Part shown: one piece after another, positions 7,865 to 15,052 of the stretch
Layout of the letters: each line of letters opens with the position of its first letter
Position numbering within the stretch: position 1 is the stretch's first letter
Assembly (NCBI GenBank): GCA_039810085.1
Contig: JBDHWG010000002.1
Location: forward strand, 124,001-188,000
DNA length: 64,000 nt
From: JBDHWG01 sp039810085
GTDB lineage: Bacteria; Chloroflexota; Anaerolineae; Epilineales; JAHCIE01
Direction of reading: 5' to 3'
Position numbers and translations under genes: made by a program
Notes under the pieces: model-generated
What the model saw: only the letters and a program-made list of their open reading frames with translations
Told to the model about the DNA's origin: nothing
Databases searched by the model: none

Positions 7865-8146
7865 GTGGACATATTGAGGGAACGAACAGTTCGGTTGGAA
7901 ACACCCAATGCTAACGGGAACGGCCACGCCGCCGAGGGCAGCGTCATCATCGCGGCGGTCGGGGTCTTCCGCGAGGCGGAACCTGGTCACACCGTGCGTG
8001 AGACGCTGGCTGGCGTTGGGGTGCCCGGCCCTGCGCCGGGCCAGGCGCTTCGGGTGAACCAGGAGGAACTTCAGGCGAACGACATGGACCGGGTCTTGAG
8101 GCCGGGCGATAAAGTGACCATTGTCAATCGCGTCGTGGGTGGGTAG
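7865..8146 (+). CDS. Ubiquitin-like (ThiS/MoaD-type beta-grasp) protein ending in Gly-Gly
   Basis: 93 residues from a GTG behind AAAGGAG. Residues 1-25 are a flexible polar leader (NANGNGHAAEG). Residues 26-93 read as a beta-grasp: VIIAAVGVFREAEPGHTV, ALRVNQEEL, and RPGDKVTIVNRVVGG. The last element closely resembles the ThiS/MoaD ending (GD-x-V-x-I-x5-GG). The terminal diglycine is exposed at the true C-terminus, so no processing protease is needed, which fits the absence of a JAB gene. The E1-like gene precedes it directly. It may be conjugated to proteins through the E2-like protein, or may carry sulfur; the E2-like gene favours conjugation. Confidence 0.8.
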   Translation: MDILRERTVRLETPNANGNGHAAEGSVIIAAVGVFREAEPGHTVRETLAGVGVPGPAPGQALRVNQEELQANDMDRVLRPGDKVTIVNRVVGG

Positions 8147-8153
8147 GTGTCCC

Positions 8154-8188
8154 GATGGGGGTATTCGGGATACGCCAGTACCCCCATC
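8154..8188 (+). other. Perfect 10-bp hairpin between the ubiquitin-like and dehydrogenase genes
   Basis: GATGGGGGTA (8154-8163) and TACCCCCATC (8179-8188) pair fully across a 15-base loop, starting 7 bases after the ubiquitin-like gene stop. No T-run follows, so it is more likely an attenuator or RNA-stability element that lowers expression of the next gene than a full terminator. Confidence 0.6.
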
Positions 8189-8211
8189 TCACATCTTATA
8201 CGGAGGAACGC

Positions 8212-9120
8212 ATGCGCCACATCGCCGTGGTTGGGGCGGGTTACGTCGGTGTAACAACTGCCATCGGGCTTGCGAGCCTGGGCTACCGTGTCATTGTTGT
8301 GGACATTGATGGAGATCGCATCGCGCAGCTTCAGCAGGGCCAAGTCCCGTTCTATGAACCGGGGCTGCCTGAGATGCTCCGCGAGATGCAACTCGTCGGC
8401 CGCCTGAGCTTCACGACAAGCTACCAGGCAGCCCTCCACGATGCCGACATCGCGTTTGTCGCTGTCGGCACTCCGTCGGGCGACCGGGGCGAGGCCGACC
8501 TGTCCTACATGCGAATCGGTCGCGCATTTCTGCAAGCTGGACTCGGATTTGGCGGCTCGTGCTTTCCAAAGGATGTCAAAGCGCTCCGGCACACCCTGGA
8601 CACGTTCGGCTGCAATACGATGCTCGTGGATGCGATCCTCGGCATCAATGCCGAGCAGCGCCAGCGTGCCATCCAGGTGGTTGAGCGCCTCTTGGGTGGT
8701 TTGTCGCTCCGCACCGTCGCCGTGCTTGGTCTGGCGTTCAAGCCAAACACCTCTGACGTGCGGGAGTCGCCGGGGTTGGAGATTGTCCGCCTGCTTCACG
8801 CTGGGAATGCCCTTGTGCGCGCCCACGATCCTGTCGTCGGCCCCCAGGCGGTTGGACTGCCGCCAGCTGTGGCGTACTTCGACGATGTGTACGAGATGGT
8901 CACGGACTGTGACGCCATTATCATTGCCACAGAGTGGGATGAGTACAAGAAGCTCGACTTGCCGCGCCTCAAAGAGCTGATGCGCCAGCCGGTGCTGGTA
9001 GATGGTCGCAACATCTTCGAGCCGGCGCGAATGCTAGAGTTGGGGTTCTGCTACCGTGGTATCGGCCGAGGGCATATGCCCTCGGCCGATATTATTTCGG
9101 CCCACGCCCGATGCTCTTGA
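8212..9120 (+). CDS. UDP-glucose/GDP-mannose dehydrogenase-like protein with large in-frame internal deletion
   Basis: 302 residues from the ATG at 8212 (CGGAGGA site); the family is normally about 430. The N-terminus is a standard NAD-binding Rossmann domain (IAVVGAGYVGVTTAIGLASLG, then FYEPGLPEML and IAFVAVGTPSG). The sequence GEADLSYM then joins directly to RIGRAFLQAGLGFGGSCFPK (junction near base 8511), so about 125-130 residues are missing. These include the end of the NAD domain and the segment carrying the catalytic Lys and Asn. The Cys motif (GGSCFPKD) and the UDP-binding C-terminal domain (LGLAFKPNTSDVRESP, VDGRNIFEP) remain. Normal oxidation of UDP-glucose is therefore unlikely. The reading frame runs through the palindrome at 9061-9090, giving an extra tail after the usual GIGR end. 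It may be decaying, or kept as a binding protein for the operon. Confidence 0.85.
   Translation: MRHIAVVGAGYVGVTTAIGLASLGYRVIVVDIDGDRIAQLQQGQVPFYEPGLPEMLREMQLVGRLSFTTSYQAALHDADIAFVAVGTPSGDRGEADLSYMRIGRAFLQAGLGFGGSCFPKDVKALRHTLDTFGCNTMLVDAILGINAEQRQRAIQVVERLLGGLSLRTVAVLGLAFKPNTSDVRESPGLEIVRLLHAGNALVRAHDPVVGPQAVGLPPAVAYFDDVYEMVTDCDAIIIATEWDEYKKLDLPRLKELMRQPVLVDGRNIFEPARMLELGFCYRGIGRGHMPSADIISAHARCS
9061..9090 (+). terminator. Perfect 15-bp palindrome, likely end of the ubiquitin-like operon
   Basis: ATCGGCCGAGGGCAT is followed immediately by its reverse complement, then ATTATTTC. The stem is very stable and overlaps the last codons of the dehydrogenase-like gene. The weak T-run makes this a probable but not textbook intrinsic terminator. 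Confidence 0.65.
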
Positions 9121-9242
9121 TGAGACGGTCTTCTCGCTGCCAGACACCCAGTGTCACCCCCTTTTTCGAAAGCTTCACACCTCGGCGATCAATACTCCGC
9201 TGACAAACTTCGCTGGTGGCGAAATTTCCCCCCTTTACCCCC

Positions 9243-9271
9243 TTGACAATAGCATGAATAGGATGTATAAT
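9243..9271 (+). promoter_or_regulatory. Perfect consensus sigma-70 promoter
   Basis: TTGACA (9243-9248), a 17-base spacer and TATAAT (9266-9271) match the consensus exactly, in an unusually AT-rich island. Two copies of TATATATAG lie just downstream, near the start site. About 180 bases separate it from the ATG of the small secreted peptide gene, so the transcript has a long leader. Confidence 0.85.
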
Positions 9272-9455
9272 ATATATAGACTAAATGGTATATATAGAAT
9301 GTATATGCTTACTGCTTCGCGTCGCGCGCGTAAGACTTCGCTGCCATCCCAGCCGCCGGCCACCGTCTGGGTCAGAACCAAGTTCGTGGACTTTGGGGCG
9401 CCCTGCTATGTGGACAGGTTCGACACCGTCATCGTTCCAATGGAGGAACCCGCTC

Positions 9456-9650
9456 ATGACGACCTATACCCGCTCCCATTCGAAGTCCCGCCTGCTCATG
9501 CTCCTGCCGGCCCTGGCCGTGGTCGTGTTCATCGCAACGTCCGACCTGCCGCACAAGTCGCCCCACAGCTTCACTTGCGTCTCGGGCCAGCACACTCAAT
9601 CCAAGGGTGTTTGCGAGATGAAGCCGAATGGCGAGGTGCCCTTCATCTAG
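9456..9650 (+). CDS. Small secreted peptide, 64 residues
   Basis: It starts at the ATG at 9456 behind TGGAGGA. A basic N-terminus is followed by a hydrophobic stretch (LLMLLPALAVVVFIA), so it is a signal peptide or single membrane anchor. A mature part of about 35 residues holds two cysteines (FTCVSGQHTQSKGVCEMKPN) that could form a disulfide. Codon use is GC-rich at third positions, and a terminator follows at 9702. No homologous family is recognised. An open frame overlapping it in another phase is rejected as the gene. Confidence 0.6.
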   Translation: MTTYTRSHSKSRLLMLLPALAVVVFIATSDLPHKSPHSFTCVSGQHTQSKGVCEMKPNGEVPFI

Positions 9651-9701
9651 TCATACCGCGTGCTCGTGATACCCCTCGACAACTACATACGACTCTTGCG
9701 T

Positions 9702-9729
9702 GTGGGCGACGGCGCGTCCCGTCGCCCAC
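9702..9729 (+). terminator. Intrinsic terminator after the small secreted peptide
   Basis: An 11-bp perfect stem, GTGGGCGACGG (9702-9712) with CCGTCGCCCAC (9719-9729), six-base loop, then CTTCATTTCCTT. Confidence 0.75.
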
Positions 9730-9872
9730 CTTCATTTCCTTCCTGGCCCTTCGCTGCACCGTCCATGCGCCCGTCTACTCGCCTGCATGCGTAGTTTGTG
9801 ACGTAAGAAGAGTGAGACCAGCTGGGGTCGAGTCGGTAGGAGAACCATCACAACCCCAGGAGGTCTCAGACA

Positions 9873-11204
9873 ATGATGCAGCAAGACGTCGGCCAGCGCA
9901 AGGATGAGATAGATGATAGCAAGTTGTCGGCAGCGCTGAGCCAGCAGATGATCGCCTTTCTCGCCCCTCTGCTGGTACGGTTGGATGCCTACTTGGACAA
10001 GCGATTAGTGCGTACATTCGTCAGAACCTTGGACCCCATGCTCATCTTCCGCCAGCGCCCTGGGGGGCTGTTGCTCAGTGAGTTGGGCGCCTTCATCACA
10101 TCGCCGGCTCATGCCCCGGCGGGCACCAAGCGGCTGGGCAACCTCATCCGCTCGCCGCGTTGGAGTGCCAGCTTGCTCGACGCCTATCACTGGCATCTGG
10201 CACAGCAGCGCCAAACCGAGTTGGAAGCGGCGGGCGAGGCGAGCCTCGTCATCTGGGACACCAACGAACTCGAGAAGGCCGAGAGCCGCCAACTCGAAGG
10301 ACTGTGCGCGGTACGCTCCTTGAAGGCGGCGCGCCTCACTCGTCATCGCCCCGGCTTCACGCAGCCGCCGCTGGGGCACAAGCGTGTCTTCGTCCCCAGC
10401 TGCCACTGGCTCAGCCTCATGGTCAGTGGTATGAGTGGGCCGCCCACCCTCGCGGCCATGCGCTGGTGGACGAGCCGCGGCCCGCTCGCCTCCGACATGC
10501 GCACCGAGGAAGGGGCGCTGGTGGAGGACTGTCGGCGGCTGTGGGTACGACGCGTACGCCATGTCTTCGACCGTGGCTTCGCCGGCAACCCGTGGTTGAC
10601 CCGCTTGCGGCAGGCGGATGTCCGCTTCGTCCTGCGCTCGCCTGGTCGCTATCACCTCCTCGATGCTCAGGGTCGTGACCGACCCGCCTAGCGGGTGGCG
10701 TTCGGGAAGCGAACCCAAGACTACCGTTACCTGCGCGACACCCGTCGCAGTTGTCCACGCAAGATCGGCTTGCTGGTTCTGCCGGTCACCCATCCCGAGC
10801 ATCCCGACTGGCCGCTGTGGCTCTTGGTCTCGCGCCAAGGCCAGGGCCGCTCGCCCTGGTATCTGCTGACCAACGATCCTATCACCACGCTTGATGAAGG
10901 CTGGCAGAGGGTCTTGGCCTACGCCCGTCGCTGGCAGATCGAGCAGACGTGGCGCTTCAGCAAGAGTGAGTTAGCGATGGAGAGCCCTCACGTCTGGCGC
11001 TGGGCGGATCGCCGCAAGTTGCTCCTGATGGCGTCCCTCGCCTGTGCCTTCCTGTTGCTCCTCCTGCGTCAGTGGTGCCATCGCACGGGGCAACGTCTCC
11101 GCCAGGTACGCTTGCCCCTCTATCGCTTGCGCTCGGCCCTCAGTCGTTTGTGGCTGGCTCATGCCCCGCCATCCCTCGACTTCGCCTTGTTAAATTCGGG
11201 ATGA
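9873..11204 (+). pseudogene. IS4-family transposase broken by an in-frame stop
   Basis: The frame runs from the ATG at 9873 (AGGAGG site) to 11204 but is interrupted by TAG at 10689-10691. The full product would be about 443 residues. DDE transposase features flank the stop: WDTNELEK with the first Asp, FDRGFAG with the second Asp, and, after the stop, YARRWQIEQTWRFSKSE, which matches the IS4 signature Y(2)R(3)E(6)K. The stop separates the third catalytic residue, so the enzyme should be inactive unless read through. No clear terminal inverted repeats or target duplication were found by eye, so the element's limits are undefined. Confidence 0.85.
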
Positions 11205-11366
11205 CTCAGGTGGCTGCTTTTCCTCCCCCTCTCCTTCATTTAGAATACAACTCATCTGTAGCCGCCCATGTTACTTACGACGTCACCGGCGCATCATCGA
11301 GTACGAGTTTTCCGACAACTATCATACCCAAACAAACCAGCAACGCGGTGACGTGGCGTACCACGA

Positions 11367-11807
11367 TCATGCCTTGGAAGAGCTCTTCGCTTTGTCTTCT
11401 TTCAACAGCCGATCGTAGCAGCCGCCCCAGAGATCGGGCGTGCGCGTCATCTTTGTGAGCTTGATATCGCTGAAGCGCGGCAGCAGCAGCGCGAGCACCG
11501 TCGGCAAGTCGTTCCACCGCTCTCGCACCAGCACGACCTCCAACTGCCGCGCCATGGGCTCAACCCACGCCCACTGGAGCCTAAAACGATCCGCCTTCAT
11601 GTAATAATCTCGCTTCTCCCACGCCGCGGCACTTGTATCCACACCCTGCTCGATACCCCGCAGCGAGTAGACGATGAGCGCCGCGAGGTCTCGGGCCTCG
11701 TCGTCAATGGCTTGCTTCTGACCGAGCAGCCGCAGAGCTTCAGCAATTGTCCGCCGCAGCCGATTGCGCTCGGCGCCTGCACTATCGGTATTCACCACCC
11801 TACCCAT
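11367..11807 (-). CDS. Hypothetical protein, 146 residues, with a partial inverted copy nearby
   Basis: It starts at the ATG at 11807 behind GGAGGCGAT. The protein is soluble and mostly helical, with a basic N-terminal region (ERNRLRRTIAEALRLLGQKQ), an aromatic segment (FRLQWAWVEPMARQLEVVLV) and a Lys/Ser-rich tail. No family is recognised. Its 3' half is duplicated in opposite orientation at 11946-12227. It lies between a dead transposase and the duplicate, in a region that looks rearranged. Confidence 0.6.
   Translation of the reverse strand: MGRVVNTDSAGAERNRLRRTIAEALRLLGQKQAIDDEARDLAALIVYSLRGIEQGVDTSAAAWEKRDYYMKADRFRLQWAWVEPMARQLEVVLVRERWNDLPTVLALLLPRFSDIKLTKMTRTPDLWGGCYDRLLKEDKAKSSSKA
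11415..11575 (-). repeat. 161-bp perfect inverted repeat, left arm
   Basis: Compared base by base, it is identical to the reverse complement of 12019-12179. Homology continues on both sides at lower identity, so an identical core is flanked by diverged ends. Confidence 0.95.
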
Positions 11808-11945
11808 ATCGCCTCCATGGACTTGAACAAGCGTTCGAGAGTCTACTCTGCTTTGATGCTCAGGTCAAACGTCAGGAGCAAGGTTCTTGGGACGTGTGTA
11901 TGAGAGACTCATCAGTGTCAAGCGGCGCTGGGCGTCACCAGTATC

Positions 11946-12227
11946 GTGAGAACTTGGAGTAAGTCGACGGGCGAGAGCGTATACCTATTGTGGCGGAACG
12001 CAGATCGTTTTAGGCTCGAGTGGGCGTGGGTTGAGCCCATGGCGCGGCAGTTGGAGGTCGTGCTGGTGCGAGAGCGGTGGAACGACTTGCCGACGGTGCT
12101 CGCGCTGCTGCTGCCGCGCTTCAGCGATATCAAGCTCACAAAGATGACGCGCACGCCCGATCTCTGGGGCGGCTGCTACAACCGACTACGGAGAGAGGAG
12201 AAAGCCAAGACCGCTTCCAAGGCATGA
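11946..12227 (+). pseudogene. Truncated duplicate of the 146-residue hypothetical gene
   Basis: From about base 12001 it encodes DRFRLEWAWVEPMARQLEVV and onward to SKA and the stop, matching the last 75 or so residues of the gene at 11367-11807. The upstream part, from an ATG at 11946, is unrelated (MRTWSKSTGESVYLLWRNA). It lacks the N-terminal half and is probably not functional, although a 93-codon frame is open. Confidence 0.75.
12019..12179 (+). repeat. 161-bp perfect inverted repeat, right arm
   Basis: It is the partner of 11415-11575. The 443 bases between the arms hold the 5' half of the hypothetical gene and its upstream region. Such a pair can promote inversion of the intervening segment or gene conversion between the copies. 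Confidence 0.95.
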
Positions 12228-12502
12228 TCGTGACGGGTAGTGTCGTTTCCTCATCCTTCATGCTTGCCGCTGCTCTCGCCGCACTCCCTGCGCCTCATCA
12301 CGCGGCCAGACGAAACACGATCTCACCAGACCTCCATGCCGTAACGGTAGGTGGAGTTTCATCGTCTTACACAATAGATCACCTTTTCTCCCGTCTGGTT
12401 CGGCATGCCGCTGCGCACTCGCCTCACGCCTTCGCCATATCCTAGGGCCTGCCTGAAAAGCAGTAAACACGTAGTCTGGAGCCGAGCGCAAAGGAGTGCT
12501 CA

Positions 12503-15037
12503 ATGTCCGGCCGTCTATGCTTTGTCCTCCTCGCAGTCCTCGGATTGTGCGTGGCTTTTGCCGTTCTAGCATGGAATGGAAATGGCGTGGATGTCGCGCG
12601 GGCTGACAGCAGCGAGTATACCCTGCTCGCCGCCGAATACTGGCAAGGCGGACTATACGCCATCGATCCGCAGACGGGGGCCTACGGCTTGCTGGCCGGA
12701 CTTATCCGTGCGCCCGAGATCGTCGTTGACGCGGCGCTGGTCCCCGGCACGCGCCGCCTCATTATGAGCAGTGAGCCGCACTCGGTCTCGGATCCAAGTC
12801 GTCTGTGGCAGCTGGACCTCGACGCGCCGAACCGGCGGTTTCTCCCGGTTCTCTCGGACCTGGACGGGGCCGCCGGGGTGGCCATCAAGCCTGATGGGTC
12901 GGGCGTGCTCGTGGCCGAGTTTCGCGGCGACTTGTCGGGCCACTTCTGGCTGACCGAGTGGAACTGGACCACCGGACAAACGCGCCGCGTCGCGACGTTC
13001 ACCCGCCAACTCTGGAGCCCACAGTATACGGCGACCGGCCGCCTGTTCGTCTCGGATGGAAACGGCGATCAGTGTGAGATCCAGGAGCTCAATCCGGCGA
13101 CCTACGTCTCGCTGCATCGCTGGCCGATCCGCTGCAACCCCCAGTTCGGCTCACCATCGGCCTTTGGCTACGACCCCAGCACGGGCGACCTGCTCATTGC
13201 GGACGGCCACACATACCTGTCGCGCTTCAACCCCGAACGCGACAGCCAGCCCCGTCTCTGGATGACCTGGCCGGACACGTGGGAGGGCGCGCCCCAGTCG
13301 CTGGCTGTGGCGCCGGATGGGACGATATTTAGCGTCTCGTGGGGATCGGACATCAACGGCGGCCAGACGATGGGCATCCTCAAGATCCTCCCCGACAAGA
13401 CGTACTCTTGGCTCGTCCCGCCAGGCAGCCGTAATCTCCAGAGCAATCTTGGCTTGTGGAACAGCCTGGTCATCCTGCCCGATCCCCGGCCGTCTACCAT
13501 CAGCCCCATGATGACTTATACCCCGACGGCTTACCCCTCGCCGACCCTGTCGCCGACAGCGACCGGCTCGCCCACGCCAACGGCGACACCGCGCCCCGAC
13601 CAGGTGGACATCGAGATTACGCCCGCGCCGCAGCAGGCAGGATACTTCAGCACCGTCCACGGCGCGAACCTCGGCGCGGCCACCCTGTTTAGTGGCGTCC
13701 TCGGCGGCAGCGACGTGTACCACGCCGTGGCCCAATTCGACCTGCCGACGCTCCCGCCCGGCGCGCAGATCATCGACGCCAGCATCAGCTTCACCGGCAA
13801 GACCGACGACTTCCTGCACCGCGACCAGCCGGGCGACTGGAAGCTCTTTGTCCTGGCGGAGCAATATGACGCTATGCTGCCGACACTGACCTATAGTGAT
13901 GTGCATAACGCCGGTGTCGAAGCAGGTCTCAAAGAACTTTTCCGGCCAGGTGACCTGTCCGTTGGCGCGCCCAATACCTGGCACTTTGCCGGCCTGGACA
14001 TGACGTCGCTGTACCGCAATCTCCGCCATAGTGACAAGGTCACCGTGCGGCTGGATGGGCCGGCCAGCCTCACGCCGCCGGACCAGCTCTTCGGGTGGTA
14101 TGGCGCGACGGATGGGGCGAAGGCGCCAAGGCTGCGGATCAGCTATGTCGCGCCCGTGACGCAGACCCTCACCCCCAGCCCCTCTCCCACAGCGGTAGAA
14201 GAAACGCCGACGCTAACCGCGACGCCGACGGCAACCCTCACCCCCAGCCCCTCTCCCACACAGGGCGAGGGGAGTCAGACGCCGACGGCGACCTCCACTC
14301 CTAGCCCGACGGCGACCCGTGAGCCGACCGCAACACCGACGCCCACCATCCCGACCGTGTCCGTCCGGTTCGATAAGCCGTACTACGTCGGGCCGAGCGA
14401 CGTCGCCCGCGTCTACGTCTTCGACCCCACCGTCAGCCGGGGGCCGATTTTCGCGCGCGCCTCCAGCAGCGGCGCGTTTGGGAGCGCCGTACTCACCCTC
14501 TGGTCCAGCCCTACCACGCCGGGTGTCTTCATCTCCGACGAAGATATCTCCTTCTGCCTGCCCAACACCTGCGGCAGTAGTGGGGCGAACCCAACGGCCC
14601 ATCTGCGTGTCTCGCCACCCTCGACCGACCTGATCGTCGAGTACCCGGCCACGAACCCGAAGACCACCGGCCAGGCGCAGTGGTTCGAAGTCGCTCCGCC
14701 GACCGCCACGCCGACACTCACACCCAGCCCCTCACCCACTTTGGGGCCCAGCCAGACGCCAACGCCGACGATGACCATAACGGCGACGAGTACAAGCACA
14801 TGGACGCCAACGGCGACGGCGAGCGTGACTGTTACGCCTAGCCCTTCGCTCACCCCAAGCGAGGCGAGTTCAACACCGACCCCAACTGCAACGTCAACGG
14901 CCACACCCGGCCAGTCGCCGACGGCCACCCTCACCCCCAGCTCGTCACCGACAGCGACGGCCACGCTCACGCCGACAGCCACGCCGACCCGTCCGACAGG
15001 TCAGCACACGGTGTACCTACCCCTCGTGAGCCGCTAG
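12503..15037 (+). CDS. Secreted propeller/linker surface protein with C-terminal YLPLV motif
   Basis: 844 residues, AAGGAG 6 bases before the ATG. A signal peptide (hydrophobic LLAVLGLCVAFAVLAW) is followed by about 300 residues with repeated DPQTG, IKPDGSGV and VAPDGTIF strands, as in a beta-propeller. A Thr/Pro linker comes next, then a domain at about 365-555 (QVDIEITPAPQQAGYFS to PRLRISYVAP) resembling DNRLRE/CBM-like modules, a second long linker, a beta domain (VSVRFDKPYYVGPSDVARVY) and a third linker. The end is HTVYLPLVSR, a terminal motif I associate with secreted Chloroflexota proteins. The subtilase gene starts 15 bases after the stop, so they form an operon. Its role is probably surface binding; the ligand is unknown. 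Confidence 0.7.
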   Translation: MSGRLCFVLLAVLGLCVAFAVLAWNGNGVDVARADSSEYTLLAAEYWQGGLYAIDPQTGAYGLLAGLIRAPEIVVDAALVPGTRRLIMSSEPHSVSDPSRLWQLDLDAPNRRFLPVLSDLDGAAGVAIKPDGSGVLVAEFRGDLSGHFWLTEWNWTTGQTRRVATFTRQLWSPQYTATGRLFVSDGNGDQCEIQELNPATYVSLHRWPIRCNPQFGSPSAFGYDPSTGDLLIADGHTYLSRFNPERDSQPRLWMTWPDTWEGAPQSLAVAPDGTIFSVSWGSDINGGQTMGILKILPDKTYSWLVPPGSRNLQSNLGLWNSLVILPDPRPSTISPMMTYTPTAYPSPTLSPTATGSPTPTATPRPDQVDIEITPAPQQAGYFSTVHGANLGAATLFSGVLGGSDVYHAVAQFDLPTLPPGAQIIDASISFTGKTDDFLHRDQPGDWKLFVLAEQYDAMLPTLTYSDVHNAGVEAGLKELFRPGDLSVGAPNTWHFAGLDMTSLYRNLRHSDKVTVRLDGPASLTPPDQLFGWYGATDGAKAPRLRISYVAPVTQTLTPSPSPTAVEETPTLTATPTATLTPSPSPTQGEGSQTPTATSTPSPTATREPTATPTPTIPTVSVRFDKPYYVGPSDVARVYVFDPTVSRGPIFARASSSGAFGSAVLTLWSSPTTPGVFISDEDISFCLPNTCGSSGANPTAHLRVSPPSTDLIVEYPATNPKTTGQAQWFEVAPPTATPTLTPSPSPTLGPSQTPTPTMTITATSTSTWTPTATASVTVTPSPSLTPSEASSTPTPTATSTATPGQSPTATLTPSSSPTATATLTPTATPTRPTGQHTVYLPLVSR

Positions 15038-15052
15038 AAGGAGATGCCCAGC

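Noticed and set aside
5875..9120. Deubiquitinase (JAB/JAMM) gene belonging to the conjugation operon
   Set aside because: No H-x-H-x7-S-x2-D motif was found in any product of the operon or its near neighbours.
9056..9907. 283-codon plus-strand frame overlapping the small secreted peptide
   Set aside because: It runs through two terminator hairpins and into the transposase start; the 64-codon frame has the ribosome site, signal peptide and better codon use.
10689..10691. Programmed stop-codon readthrough in the IS4 transposase
   Set aside because: No recoding signal or stem was evident by eye, and IS4 transposases are not known to need amber readthrough; simple inactivation is more likely.
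9720..11260. Terminal inverted repeats of the IS element
   Set aside because: Only a weak shared GTGACGT near 9797 and 11285 was seen, too short to claim as element ends.
14161..15000. Thr/Pro-coding DNA repeats as a CRISPR or satellite array
   Set aside because: They are low-complexity protein linkers in the correct frame, with irregular spacing.
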